From NCBI GenBank assembly GCA_046292765.1, contig JBKBQA010000001.1:759094-823093 (forward strand): a stretch of 64,000 nt of DNA, in the 5' to 3' direction. Below the pieces are notes generated by a model. That model had not been told where the DNA came from and did not search any database. It was given only the letters and a program-made list of their open reading frames with translations. This document shows positions 45,642 through 55,091 of the stretch, in pieces. Each line of letters starts with the position of its first letter. Position 1 is the stretch's first letter. Source of the stretch: PGZG01 sp046292765. GTDB lineage: Bacteria > Pseudomonadota > Gammaproteobacteria > Pseudomonadales > Alcanivoracaceae. The translations under genes were made by a program, and so were the position numbers.

Positions 45642-48215
45642 ATGGGCTCCCCGAGTGTAGTTAACCCTCAAGCATCGCCTGCGGGTGCGCGTATTGTCGG
45701 CATTGGCGCCTCGGCGGGGGGGCTTGCGCCGCTGGAAGAGTTTCTGGGTAACGTTCCGCGCCATAGCGGCTTGGCCTATATTGTCGTGCAGCATCTTGAT
45801 CCGACCCATAAGGCGCTGTTGTCGGAGCTATTGCAGCGTGTTACCTCGATGCCAGTGTGTGAAGTGCGGCAGAATATGCGCATTGAGCCTGACTGTGTCT
45901 ATGTGATTCCGCCCAATACCGAGCTTAGTGTCGTTCACGGCGTTCTGCGTCTGGCCAGTCCGGCAGAACCCAGGGGGATGCGACTGCCCGTGAATGTGTT
46001 GTTTTCTTCGTTGGCGGCCACTCAAGGTGAGCGCGCCATCGCGGTCGTGCTGTCCGGGATGGGTGCCGATGGCACCCTCGGCATGCAGGCAATCAAGGCT
46101 GTTGGTGGCTTGAACGTAGTGCAAACGCCGGAAACAGCCCAGTTCGATGCAATGCCGAAAAGCGCAATCTCCGCTGGTTGCGACGACATTGTAGCGCCGC
46201 CATCAGAGTTGCCAGCACGTATTCTTTCCTACGTTGCACAGGTTCCCGATCCGGGCGTTGCGGTGGTCGCGGATCTTGAGCCTGAGCCGTTACTACGTAT
46301 TATTGATATTCTTCATCGTAGAACCCGGCATGATTTTTCCCTGTACAAGCCGAGCACCTTGCACCGACGTGTGGAAAGGCGAATGGCGATCCACGATGTC
46401 GATACGCCGGATGGCTACGCCAGCTTTCTTGAGGAAAACGGCAGTGAGATTGATCTGCTGTTTAAGGAGCTTCTCATCGGTGTCACGAGCTTCTTTCGCG
46501 ACGCTCCGGTCTGGGATTATCTGGCTGGCGTAGCATTGCCGGAGCTTCTGGGTCGGCGCACGGTGGAGCGCAGGTTGCGGATCTGGGTTGTGGGGTGCTC
46601 CACCGGTGAAGAGGCGTACTCTCTGGCGATGATCTTCAGTGAGGTAATCCAGCGGTTGCCAGAGTGCAGGGACTTTACTTTACAGATATTTGCCACCGAT
46701 CTCAGTTCGGAGGCGATAGAGACTGCCCGCCGCGGGCGCTATCCGGCCTCGATTGGCGAGGTCATCTCCGAGGAAAGACTTGCTCAGTTCTTTACGGCGC
46801 GGGAGGGCGGTTACACGATCAAGCCAGAAATACGGGATATGGTGCTATTTGCTCCCCATGACGTGATACTTGACCCGCCCTTTACCAAGCTCGATATGAT
46901 TGCCTGTCGCAATCTGCTGATCTATTTCGATGCGACCCTGCAGCGCCGGTTAATACCGCTATTTCACTACAGCCTGCGCGCTGGCGGAGTGCTGCTGTTA
47001 GGTAGTGCAGAGACTGTCGGTCGATTTGGCGATCTGTTCAAACCAATTCAGTCCACGCTCAGGCTCTACCAGCGTCAGGAAGACGTTCCCAGTCGTGGCG
47101 CTGAGCTCTTGATGAGGTCCTTTCCACCGCTGTCCAACATAGTCAGGGAGATTCCCGTGTCGAGCTCCGACCCTACGTCAGGTGACAATATTCAATCCGC
47201 AGCCGATCAGGTCATGTTACAGGTGTATGCGCCGGCCTCAGTGGTGGTCAATGGAGACGGAGACGTTCTCTATATCAGCGGCCGTACCGGCAAGTACCTT
47301 GAGCCTGCGGCAGGAAAGGCTAACTGGAATATTCATGCGATGATGCGAGATGGGCTGCGCGTACCGATTAGTACTGCCCTGAGGAAATCTACGTTAGAAG
47401 GCGATCCGCAGCATTTACATGGCTTGCGTGTCCAGATGCCGGGGGGGGGCGAGCAACGCGTTGACGTCACCATACAGGTGCTGCGCGAGCCCGCCGCCTT
47501 GCGCGGAGCGACTATGATTGTGTTCCGTGACATTGATACGCCGCCATCCACCGGGCGCAAGCGTAAAGGCAAAAGCGCATTGGAGGCGTCGCGGGAATCC
47601 GAAGCGCAGAAATATCAGGATGAGATTCAGAGTCTTCGTGAAGAAGCGCGGGCTTCACGGGAAGAGTTGCAGTCGGCCAATGAGGAGCTCCAGTCCACCA
47701 ACGAGGAGCTACAGTCGACCAATGAGGAGCTCACCACCTCCAAAGAAGAAATGCAGTCAATGAATGAAGAGCTGCAGACAATAAATGCGGAGCTTCAGAC
47801 CAAGCTGGACGACCTTGCCCTTGCACAAAGTGACATGAGCAATCTGCTTAACAGTATCGAGATTGCTATTATGTTTTTGGATAAGGATTTGAATGTCCGG
47901 CGCTACACTGACCGGGCGACCAAGATTGTCAATATTCGAGAAACTGATGTCGGCCGACCGTTCAGTGACCTTACCAGCAACCTTCAGTATCCCGATTTGC
48001 ATATCGATGCTATCGAGACCCTGCGCACGCTGACGTTTTCAGAAAAGCAAATTCACACCAATGAGGGACGTTGGTTCAATGTTCGTATTATTCCCTACCG
48101 AAGGCTGGATAATGTTATAGATGGTGTTGTCATTACTTTCGTGGATATTACGGAAACAAAAAATCTGGAAAGCAGGTTACGGCAAGATCCGGATGCCGAA
48201 GCTACCTCTGAATAG
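45642..48215 (+). CDS. CheB-CheR-PAS fusion protein
   Basis: 857 residues. The CheB methylesterase domain (about 15-195) has S24 (GIGASAGGL), H51 (VVQHLDPTH) and D143 (SGMGADGTLG). The CheR methyltransferase domain (about 215-485) has SFFRDAPVWDYL and WVVGCSTGEEAYSLAM for SAM binding. A PAS-like region near 530-620, a coiled coil (640-725) built of NEELQSTNEEL repeats and a terminal PAS domain (730-845) follow. There is no receiver domain and no chemoreceptor or CheA gene nearby, so the role may lie outside classical chemotaxis. Confidence 0.92.
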   Translation: MGSPSVVNPQASPAGARIVGIGASAGGLAPLEEFLGNVPRHSGLAYIVVQHLDPTHKALLSELLQRVTSMPVCEVRQNMRIEPDCVYVIPPNTELSVVHGVLRLASPAEPRGMRLPVNVLFSSLAATQGERAIAVVLSGMGADGTLGMQAIKAVGGLNVVQTPETAQFDAMPKSAISAGCDDIVAPPSELPARILSYVAQVPDPGVAVVADLEPEPLLRIIDILHRRTRHDFSLYKPSTLHRRVERRMAIHDVDTPDGYASFLEENGSEIDLLFKELLIGVTSFFRDAPVWDYLAGVALPELLGRRTVERRLRIWVVGCSTGEEAYSLAMIFSEVIQRLPECRDFTLQIFATDLSSEAIETARRGRYPASIGEVISEERLAQFFTAREGGYTIKPEIRDMVLFAPHDVILDPPFTKLDMIACRNLLIYFDATLQRRLIPLFHYSLRAGGVLLLGSAETVGRFGDLFKPIQSTLRLYQRQEDVPSRGAELLMRSFPPLSNIVREIPVSSSDPTSGDNIQSAADQVMLQVYAPASVVVNGDGDVLYISGRTGKYLEPAAGKANWNIHAMMRDGLRVPISTALRKSTLEGDPQHLHGLRVQMPGGGEQRVDVTIQVLREPAALRGATMIVFRDIDTPPSTGRKRKGKSALEASRESEAQKYQDEIQSLREEARASREELQSANEELQSTNEELQSTNEELTTSKEEMQSMNEELQTINAELQTKLDDLALAQSDMSNLLNSIEIAIMFLDKDLNVRRYTDRATKIVNIRETDVGRPFSDLTSNLQYPDLHIDAIETLRTLTFSEKQIHTNEGRWFNVRIIPYRRLDNVIDGVVITFVDITETKNLESRLRQDPDAEATSE

Positions 48216-48406
48216 CGCGAAGAGGAGGTAAGGAACTAATCTGGCAGTGCTTCGCGCCCGCAGACGGCGATGCATTGACAGCGTCGATTGATTTTACCGC
48301 CCATCGCGACATTTTTTTAACCCGACATCTTGTGTGGGCCACCGCACCGACGAAGTGTTATCCGGCTCATATTCTGAGCATTGAGTTTTTCTTCTGGAGA
48401 ACGTAG

Positions 48407-48808
48407 ATGCAAGAGCCATTCGGGTCCAGTATCCGTCGACGTATTATTACCCCTCTCGGTTTGGTAGCTATCCCGGTGTTGCTGGTGGCCTGTATGTCGG
48501 CGCCGGTGCCGCCGACCGATTCGTTGAATGCGGCGAGAGATGCCATTGCCGGTGCCGAACAGGCTGATGCACGGCGCTATGCCGGTGCCGAGCTGGACGA
48601 GGCAAGGCAAAAATTGATGTTGGCGGAAGGAGCGGTTAGCGCCGAACGCATGATCGAGGCGAAGCGGCTTGCCCAACAGTCTCGCATCGCCGCCGAGCTG
48701 GCCGTTGCGCGGACAGCCTATACCAAGGCAGAGGAAATCAACCGCCAGATGGGCCGCGGAGCCGAGGCTCTGGATGAAGAAATGAGACGTATGGGAGATC
48801 AGCAATGA
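48407..48808 (+). CDS. DUF4398 domain lipoprotein
   Basis: 133 residues with a lipoprotein signal ending in the lipobox LVAC (cysteine about residue 29), then a helical domain rich in Ala, Glu and Arg (AARDAIAGAEQADARRYAGA) typical of DUF4398. It overlaps the following OmpA-like gene by 4 nt, a pairing commonly seen. Role in the outer membrane or periplasm unknown. Confidence 0.85.
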   Translation: MQEPFGSSIRRRIITPLGLVAIPVLLVACMSAPVPPTDSLNAARDAIAGAEQADARRYAGAELDEARQKLMLAEGAVSAERMIEAKRLAQQSRIAAELAVARTAYTKAEEINRQMGRGAEALDEEMRRMGDQQ

Positions 48809-49665
48809 GCATCACGATTGCCAGAGCAAGCGCCTGTACAGTAGTCCTGTTATCAACTGTCATTCTTGCAGCATGTGCCTCCGGTCCGACAAGTCCGCAG
48901 GGCTCAGCAGCCGTGCGCAGCAAGCTGACTGCCTTGCAAAATGATGCGGAGCTCGCTCCTCGTGCACGAGTAGAGATCCGCGAGGCTGAGCAGGCAGTCG
49001 AGACTGCTGAGAGGCCGCTGGACAAGCTTGATACGGCGCTGGGTGCGCACCGCGTATATATGGCTGATCGACAGGTTGAGATCGCCCGAGCCAAAGCCGC
49101 TACCAGGTTGGCTGAGGATAGTCGCGCCCGTCTGAGTGAGGAGCGCAGCGATGCGCGTCTGGCGGCCCGGACTCGTGAAGCTGACAGAGCCCATGCCGAC
49201 GCGACACTGGCGCGCAGCTCGGAAGCGGATATGCGACGGCGTCTCGAAGAGCTCAAGGCAAAGCCGACCGAGCGGGGAATCGTCATAACCTTGGGAGATG
49301 TCCTGTTTGATAGCGGCAGTGCCACTCTGCGCAGTGGTGCAGATGATAATCTGAGCAAGCTGGTCAGCTTTCTGACTCAATATCCGGATCGGCGAGTTCT
49401 GATCGAGGGCCACACCGATAACGTTGGCAGTGAGGCTGCTAACCGAAAACTATCACAGCAGCGCGCCGAGTCAGTCAGGCAGCGGCTTGTAAATGAGGGT
49501 ATTGAGTCGGGGCGGATGTCTGTTTTGGGGAAGGGCATGAACAATCCCGTTGCCAACAACAACACTGATGCCGGGCGTCAGCAGAACCGCCGCGTTGAAA
49601 TCATCATCGAAGACCAGGAAGGCGACACTTCACGCAATCTGCGGGATCCCTATTCTCGGCAGTAG
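48805..49665 (+). CDS. OmpA family lipoprotein with DUF4398-like helical domain
   Basis: 286 residues. Lipobox LAAC gives a cysteine at about residue 24. A long helical region (40-150) resembles the preceding DUF4398 protein. A C-terminal OmpA peptidoglycan-binding domain (about 160-270) shows VLFDSGSATLRSGADDNL, IEGHTDNVGSEAANRKLS and NRRVEIIIE. It likely tethers the outer membrane to peptidoglycan. A strong terminator follows 36 nt later. Confidence 0.9.
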   Translation: MSITIARASACTVVLLSTVILAACASGPTSPQGSAAVRSKLTALQNDAELAPRARVEIREAEQAVETAERPLDKLDTALGAHRVYMADRQVEIARAKAATRLAEDSRARLSEERSDARLAARTREADRAHADATLARSSEADMRRRLEELKAKPTERGIVITLGDVLFDSGSATLRSGADDNLSKLVSFLTQYPDRRVLIEGHTDNVGSEAANRKLSQQRAESVRQRLVNEGIESGRMSVLGKGMNNPVANNNTDAGRQQNRRVEIIIEDQEGDTSRNLRDPYSRQ

Positions 49666-49700
49666 CGCGTTACAATTTCAGAGTCAGCACTCTGGATTTT

Positions 49701-49732
49701 ACGGCACGATCGCATGATCGTGCCGTCTTTTT
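49701..49732 (+). terminator. rho-independent terminator after OmpA-like gene
   Basis: An 11-bp perfect stem ACGGCACGATC / GATCGTGCCGT with loop GCAT, followed by CTTTTT. It ends the DUF4398-OmpA unit and separates it from the convergent Crp/Fnr gene. Confidence 0.92.
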
Positions 49733-49748
49733 ATCTACATGAATATGG

Positions 49749-50621
49749 CTAATAGGAGGTGGTGTCCAGCTTTTCCGCTTTCGGGTATGCGCTCTCACAT
49801 CTACGATCCTTGCGTACCCTTCGTTCAGTAAACGGGATAATCACGGACTGCTTCTTTTGCGTCATCACTGCGCCGCTCGGAAGTCTATGTTGAGCTATAG
49901 TGTTGTTCTGTGCGGCAAGACGATCTGTCTCCTTTTTAACCACGGCATAACATTCGCAACTCATTTTCTCAAGTTTGCCTCTATCCAGAACGGTAATTTT
50001 ACCGCGATGGTACTTGATGAGGCCGGCTCGTTGCAGCTTGCCGGCGGCTTCAGTGACGCCTTCTCGGCGCACGCCCAGCATGTTGGCAATGAGCTCATGG
50101 GTCATTACCAGCTGATTGCCTTCGAGGCGGTCGAGAGACAGTAGTAGCCATCGGCAAAGTTGCTGGGCAATGCTGTGATGGCGGTTGCAGACAGCCGTCT
50201 GCGCCATCTGGCTGATTAGCGCCTGCGTGTAACGAAGCATAAGGGCACGAAAATCGGTATCGGGGCCATTGAACTCGTCCATCAGAACCCTGGTGGGTAA
50301 CCTGTAGGCACTCCCCGCGCTCTGCACTGCGGCTCGGCCCTGGGTGCTGCCGCCGCCCATAAATGCTGAGATGCCGGCTACTCCGTCACAGCCCACTAGC
50401 GCAATCTCGGCTGAGGCGCCGCTCTCTGTGACATACAGCAGGGATATAATCGAGTTTGTCGGGAAGTAGACAAAGCGCATTTCGTCGCCAGACTCGTAGA
50501 TGACTTTCCCCAATGGCAAGGCCAGCAGCTCCAGCTTCGGGAACAAGCGTTCCTGCAAATCCACTGGCAGGCATGCTAGAAGAATGTTGTCCTTGGGGGA
50601 TGGCTCATATGTATTGGTCAT
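49749..50621 (-). CDS. Crp/Fnr family transcriptional regulator
   Basis: 290 residues: cyclic-nucleotide-type sensor domain (about 30-150; VIYESGDEMRFVYFPTNSII), dimer helix and a C-terminal HTH_Crp-like domain (165-230; MTHELIANMLGVRREGVTEA). The FNR cysteine cluster at the N-terminus is absent. A tail of about 50 charged residues extends beyond the HTH. This type occurs widely next to stress genes; the effector is unknown. The terminator at 49701 lies directly downstream. Confidence 0.88.
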   Translation of the reverse strand: MTNTYEPSPKDNILLACLPVDLQERLFPKLELLALPLGKVIYESGDEMRFVYFPTNSIISLLYVTESGASAEIALVGCDGVAGISAFMGGGSTQGRAAVQSAGSAYRLPTRVLMDEFNGPDTDFRALMLRYTQALISQMAQTAVCNRHHSIAQQLCRWLLLSLDRLEGNQLVMTHELIANMLGVRREGVTEAAGKLQRAGLIKYHRGKITVLDRGKLEKMSCECYAVVKKETDRLAAQNNTIAQHRLPSGAVMTQKKQSVIIPFTERRVRKDRRCESAYPKAEKLDTTSY

Positions 50622-50943
50622 ATAACGTCCCTGTGCGCTCGTTTAAGGAGATGCAACACCCTATCCAAACTGCGGTTCCGTTCCAGTGCGCGGTTAAATC
50701 ATGCCGAGGGTGATAAACTAAATACTTTTTCGTGTCCGAAATGGCCGTTGAACACGATCGATACGTTTGGCTGTCGCAGGGCCCCAGATGACAGCGCTCT
50801 TTGGGCGGAATATATCTCTTTCAGGCACCTTGGTACAATGATTGCACGTTAATGCCATTGCCTTGAATTTCCTTTGATATATGTCAATTTCTTTCAAATG
50901 CATAAGTTGGTCGTCCTTTTCCTGCGGCCGCTCTCAGCCATCG
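50622..50943. other. 322-nt intergenic region with an FNR/CRP-like site
   Basis: Upstream region of the Crp/Fnr-type gene. It contains TTGATATATGTCAA at 50874-50887, which matches the FNR/ANR consensus TTGAT-N4-ATCAA in nine of ten fixed positions. It lies about 250 bases before the regulator start, so direct promoter control is uncertain. No convincing gene is present; a 61-codon open frame on the minus strand lacks a ribosome site. Confidence 0.4.
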
Positions 50944-53664
50944 CTAATGGGCGATCTCTGTCTCAAGAAGCTGGCCAAATGCCTCGGCCGGAACGGCATG
51001 GCAAAAATGAAATCCCTGGCCCTCCTGGCATTTCTGTTTGCGAAGAAATGAAAGCTGCTCTGTGGTTTCGACGCCTTCCGCAATAACTCGTTGGTTCAGG
51101 TTTTTTCCAAGTCCGATAACAGCCGCCACAATGGTAGCGCCATCCGAGTTGTTGACGATATCTTGTACAAAAGATTGATCAATCTTCAAGGTGTCGATCG
51201 GGAATCGCTTGAGATAGCTGAGGCTTGAATAGCCGGTGCCAAAGTCATCGATGGCAAGTCGCACGCCAAGGGCTTTCAGTGCGGTAAGTACACAGGCTGA
51301 GGATTCAGCGTCGTGCATAAGTACCGTTTCGGTCAGTTCCAACTCCAGAAGTTCAGGTGCAATACCTGTTTCGATAAGGATCTTCGTTACATATTCGATG
51401 AATCCAGGCTGTTTGAACTCCAAGGCCGATATATTCACCGTTACCGGGACCACATGCAGACCGGCTGCCTGCCAGGTACGTACCTGATTGCAGGCCTCAC
51501 GCAATGCCCAGCGGCCGATCGTTATAATTAGTTTGCATTCCTCGGCAATTTCGACAAATTGATCCGGGTATATCAGGCCGAAATCCGGGTCTTGCCATCG
51601 CAGCAACGCCTCTGCGCCTGTTATGGCTCCAGAGGTAAGATTGATCTGCGGTTGATAGTAAAGCCTGAACTCTCGCTCTCTCAGTGCGCGGTGCAGGCGG
51701 CTTTGCACGGCGATGCGATGCGTTGCATTGATGTTCATGTCGGGGCTATAGAAGCGGTAGATGTTTCGGCCGCTGGCTTTGGCGTGAAACATTGCTGTGT
51801 CAGCACTACTTATCAGAGCGCTTTCGTCTTCGCCGTCTTCGGGGTAAACGCTAATGCCAATGCTCATGGTGACTGGTAGCTCCTGTCCATCTATTACGTG
51901 TGGTGTGGAAAATGCGGATATCAATGTTTCGGCTACCAGATCTGCGCCCTGTGGATTCTCGATTTCATCAAGTAAAATGACAAATTCATCGCCGCCGTGG
52001 CGGCATACCATATCTGTGCTGCGAACATTTTCCAGCAGCCGTTCCGCAACTGACTGTAGCAGGCGATCGCCTATGGCATGGCCCAGGGAGTCGTTTACAT
52101 ACTTGAAGTTGTCCAGATCCAGAAACATCAGCGCGACCTGCTTTTTGTGTCGTCGCGCCAATCCGATTGCCTGTGAAAGACGCTCCATTAACTGCGCCCG
52201 ATTGGGCAGGCCGGTAAGGAAGTCATGTCTGGCCTGATGGGCCATCTTGGATGCCATCTCCCGTGATTGGCTAACGTCGTGAAACACGATCACCGCACCA
52301 CTGACTTTCCCGTCACGGTCGTGTATCGGTGCCGCAGAGTCTTCAATGGCGGCCTCGGATCCATCACGACGGATCAGCACGCTATCGGCTGCGAGGCCCA
52401 CTATCTGGTCTTCTTCCAGTGCTCTTTGGGCCGGATTTACAGCCGGCTCGCGGGTTTCGCCATTGATGATTCTGAACACTTGGCTAAAGGGCTTTCCAAG
52501 AGCTTCTTCAACGGTCCAGCCTGTCATGGCTTCGGCTACCTTGTTCAGATATGTCACGCTGCCTTCCGTGTCGGTGCTTAGCACCGCATCGCCGATAGAG
52601 TTCAACGTCACCTGTGCGCGTTCTTTCTCCATGAACAGTTCCTCCTTGGCCTTCCGTAATCCGAACTCGATAAATTTCCGCTCGGTGACATCTTCGACAG
52701 TTTGCACATGACCGCGCGGCACCATTCCATCCTGCATGACGGCGCTGTTGACGCGTGTCCACACTACGCTGCCATCCTGACGGAGGAAGCGAAACTCGGA
52801 GCGGAATGGCGCCCCGCTTTGCGCGGCCTTGCGCCAGCTGTCGATCACCCGCTGTCGATCTTCCGGGTGGATTGCCATGCTCCAGCGAGTGCCCAGCGTC
52901 TGCTTGAAGCTCAGCCCGGATATTCTCTGGTAGGCGCTATTGGTATAGATGCATGCTCCCCGGGTATCGGAGACAAAGATCCCCAAAGGGGATGCATCAC
53001 TGATCGCGCGGAAGCGCGCCTCGCTGACATGTAGTGCTTCCCGGATGGTCTTGCTATCGATGACATAGCGCAGGGTGCGCGACAGCCAGCGACTGTCTAC
53101 ATGATCCTTAAGGAAGTAGTCGTGGGCACCGTGTTGTATCGCTTTCCTTGCCAGCTCTTCATCGGCTGCCTTGGCCAGAACGAAGGTCAGAGCGTTCGGC
53201 GCCGCTTTCAGGATCTGATCGAGCGCCTTGAGTCCGCGGCCATGGCCGAGCGTGAGGTCAAGTATGATGATGTCGATACCGCCCTTGCCTAGGCGCTGCA
53301 GTGCTTCTGTCAGCCGCGTTACCCGTTCGACGCGGAAAGGGTCTCCCTGTGCTTCTGCAAGCCCGGTCTGGATCAGGCCGGCCACGCCCGGCTCCCGCTC
53401 CACCAGCAGCACGGTAGTGGCGGCACGGATCGTCCTGCTCTCTGTGTTTTCATCAGGTTCAGCGACGGCGATTTTCAGCGCATGATGTCTTCTGCCGCTG
53501 CTGCCAAGCAGTTCGATATGCTGGGCGATACGGCTGTTGGTGTTCTGCTCAACACTTTCTTCGGAATGTTCAGCCACGATTGCCTCCATGGTGCGGTTCT
53601 GCAGCAGGTGCTCTGCCTTGCCTTTCAATTGCGTCCATTTTTTTTTCACCATGCTCCAATCCAT
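50944..53664 (-). CDS. c-di-GMP signalling protein: receiver-PAS-PAS-GGDEF-EAL
   Basis: 906 residues from the ATG at 53664. The order is a receiver-like domain (about 80-195; IIILDLTLGHGRGL), PAS (about 215-335), PAS (about 345-460), GGDEF (about 470-630; CRHGGDEFVILL) and EAL (about 645-895; EALLRWQDP, DDFGTGYSSLSYLKRF). The GGDEF motif is intact with an RSTD inhibition site five residues upstream, and the EAL catalytic residues appear complete, so both activities are possible. In the receiver the usual Thr/Ser before the DE pair is Ala (VLAKAADEE). The first 20 residues resemble the start of CsbD proteins. Confidence 0.9.
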   Translation of the reverse strand: MDWSMVKKKWTQLKGKAEHLLQNRTMEAIVAEHSEESVEQNTNSRIAQHIELLGSSGRRHHALKIAVAEPDENTESRTIRAATTVLLVEREPGVAGLIQTGLAEAQGDPFRVERVTRLTEALQRLGKGGIDIIILDLTLGHGRGLKALDQILKAAPNALTFVLAKAADEELARKAIQHGAHDYFLKDHVDSRWLSRTLRYVIDSKTIREALHVSEARFRAISDASPLGIFVSDTRGACIYTNSAYQRISGLSFKQTLGTRWSMAIHPEDRQRVIDSWRKAAQSGAPFRSEFRFLRQDGSVVWTRVNSAVMQDGMVPRGHVQTVEDVTERKFIEFGLRKAKEELFMEKERAQVTLNSIGDAVLSTDTEGSVTYLNKVAEAMTGWTVEEALGKPFSQVFRIINGETREPAVNPAQRALEEDQIVGLAADSVLIRRDGSEAAIEDSAAPIHDRDGKVSGAVIVFHDVSQSREMASKMAHQARHDFLTGLPNRAQLMERLSQAIGLARRHKKQVALMFLDLDNFKYVNDSLGHAIGDRLLQSVAERLLENVRSTDMVCRHGGDEFVILLDEIENPQGADLVAETLISAFSTPHVIDGQELPVTMSIGISVYPEDGEDESALISSADTAMFHAKASGRNIYRFYSPDMNINATHRIAVQSRLHRALREREFRLYYQPQINLTSGAITGAEALLRWQDPDFGLIYPDQFVEIAEECKLIITIGRWALREACNQVRTWQAAGLHVVPVTVNISALEFKQPGFIEYVTKILIETGIAPELLELELTETVLMHDAESSACVLTALKALGVRLAIDDFGTGYSSLSYLKRFPIDTLKIDQSFVQDIVNNSDGATIVAAVIGLGKNLNQRVIAEGVETTEQLSFLRKQKCQEGQGFHFCHAVPAEAFGQLLETEIAH

Positions 53665-54127
53665 GCCAAGATTCCCTTCGTGACCGGAATGCGAGCCTAG
53701 TTGTACGGGTGTGCAGGGTCTGTCTGCTAGCGTACACAGGATTGTCGGACAGTTTTTTGCATGCAATCAGGCTGCGGAGGGAATGGGAAAATCCGTCATG
53801 ATCAAGTTTGAATGTTTGTCGTCAGGATATCGTTGTATTCATGGCATGGGAATTATCTCCCAATGCTGTGGTTCCTGTGTAAAGGCGATGGTTGGTTACG
53901 CATGAACGTCCTGATAGTAGGGGGCTGAACAGATAATGCTTACCGTCGCGACCCGATGCGGCGGTCCTACTGGTCAACGACTTCTTGCAGAACCACGTCG
54001 ACTTGTTGTCGACGTTGATTGAGTGCCGTGATTGGGTTTTTGCAGTCGCCGGGGAGCGTCGCGTTGACGGGTATGGCACGCGGTGATTATGCTGCTGGCG
54101 GGATAATCCTAAACCGGGGAAAACACA
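53665..54127. other. 463-nt intergenic region with a palindrome
   Basis: Divergent region between the GGDEF-EAL gene and the outer-membrane protein gene. At 53995-54015 a perfect 8-bp inverted repeat ACGTCGAC / GTCGACGT with a 5-nt spacer lies about 113 bases before the plus-strand gene and could be an operator. No gene is seen; an 85-codon minus-strand frame has no ribosome site or recognisable motif. Confidence 0.4.
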
Positions 54128-54979
54128 ATGATTAACCGAATGGCAAAGGCTACGTTAGTAGCGACGATCTGTACTTTGTCCGCACATAGCTACGCAGATC
54201 AGGCAGGGGGAACGGTGGGCAATTTCCAGTTTGCGTTGCAGCAGACGGAGTACGATTACTGGGGCAGCTCCTACACCCCGTGGAAAGGCTTCAGCCTTGG
54301 CGGATCCATTAGCAATCCGGTCGGTGACAGTAACGCTGTTCAGGTGGATTTCAAGGGATTCAATCTGGCCGACAAGGATGATGATGGCTACTACCCGGTT
54401 CATGCCTTGTCTGGCGCAGCCCATTATATCTGGAAGCGTGGCTCGTACGATGTCGGCGCCTTCGGTGGCGTGCTGATGACCAATGGCTATTACGGTTCCG
54501 GTACCGATATGAACCTGTTTCTCGGCGGTGAAGGACGTACTGATCTGACGGATGCCATCTCACTGCATGGCCAGCTTGGTTTTCTCGAGAACCAGAAGAG
54601 CTACTACGAATACACCGGAAGCGTTTACTTCGGCCAGGCAGTTGTTAGCGGATTTGCAGGTAACAATCTTCTGCTGGAAGCCTCTCTTGGCTTTATTTAC
54701 GGCGGCGTGGGTGATTCCTCTGGCGAAGATGCCAAGACTCACACCTGGGGTGTTCGAGCGGAGTATGGATTCCTGAAGTCCCTGAGCGGTTTTGTCGCCG
54801 TCAGCGGTCACCAGGATAACGACCACTGGAAGGATTCGGATTTCGATACGATGTCTATTGCCGTGGGCGTGAATTACGGCTTTGGCGCCGACTCCCTGAA
54901 GGCACGGCATCAAGCCGCTCCGGCCATGAAGCCCATGAACTTCGACGCCATCAGCTGGCTGCGGATCGACGGCTATTGA
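54128..54979 (+). CDS. predicted outer-membrane beta-barrel protein
   Basis: 283 residues with a signal peptide ending near HSYADQ (about residue 19). The rest alternates aromatic and polar residues with many Gly and Tyr (for example YDYWGSSYTPWKGFSLGGS, HYIWKRGSYDVGAFGGVL), as in beta-barrels. It does not end in the usual terminal Phe but in IDGY after a linker, so the barrel end is probably NYGFGAD near 255. I do not recognise a named family. GGGGA lies upstream of the ATG. Confidence 0.65.
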   Translation: MINRMAKATLVATICTLSAHSYADQAGGTVGNFQFALQQTEYDYWGSSYTPWKGFSLGGSISNPVGDSNAVQVDFKGFNLADKDDDGYYPVHALSGAAHYIWKRGSYDVGAFGGVLMTNGYYGSGTDMNLFLGGEGRTDLTDAISLHGQLGFLENQKSYYEYTGSVYFGQAVVSGFAGNNLLLEASLGFIYGGVGDSSGEDAKTHTWGVRAEYGFLKSLSGFVAVSGHQDNDHWKDSDFDTMSIAVGVNYGFGADSLKARHQAAPAMKPMNFDAISWLRIDGY

Positions 54980-55009
54980 TCGGACGCTTTTGTTATAGCT
55001 TGAGAAAAG

Positions 55010-55043
55010 ATACCGCCCGGTTCTGCCGAGGCGGTATTTTTTT
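55010..55043 (+). terminator. rho-independent terminator
   Basis: Stem ATACCGCC / GGCGGTAT with a 12-nt loop followed by seven T. It ends the beta-barrel gene 30 nt after its stop. Confidence 0.88.
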
Positions 55044-55091
55044 AGCTGAAGAGTGTTGAATCTGGGGCGGGGGCTATCGAATAAGCGCCGG

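Noticed and set aside
47440..47450. Run of nine G in the CheB-CheR-PAS gene, a possible frameshift site
   Set aside because: The reading frame continues correctly on both sides, so no break is evident.
47660..47775. Tandem repeats of about 21 nt that could suggest a repeat array
   Set aside because: They encode the NEELQSTNEEL heptads of the coiled coil in the CheB-CheR-PAS protein. There are no spacers and no Cas genes.
53822..54079. An 85-codon minus-strand frame in the 463-nt gap
   Set aside because: No ribosome site or family resemblance, and it overlaps a palindrome that looks like an operator.
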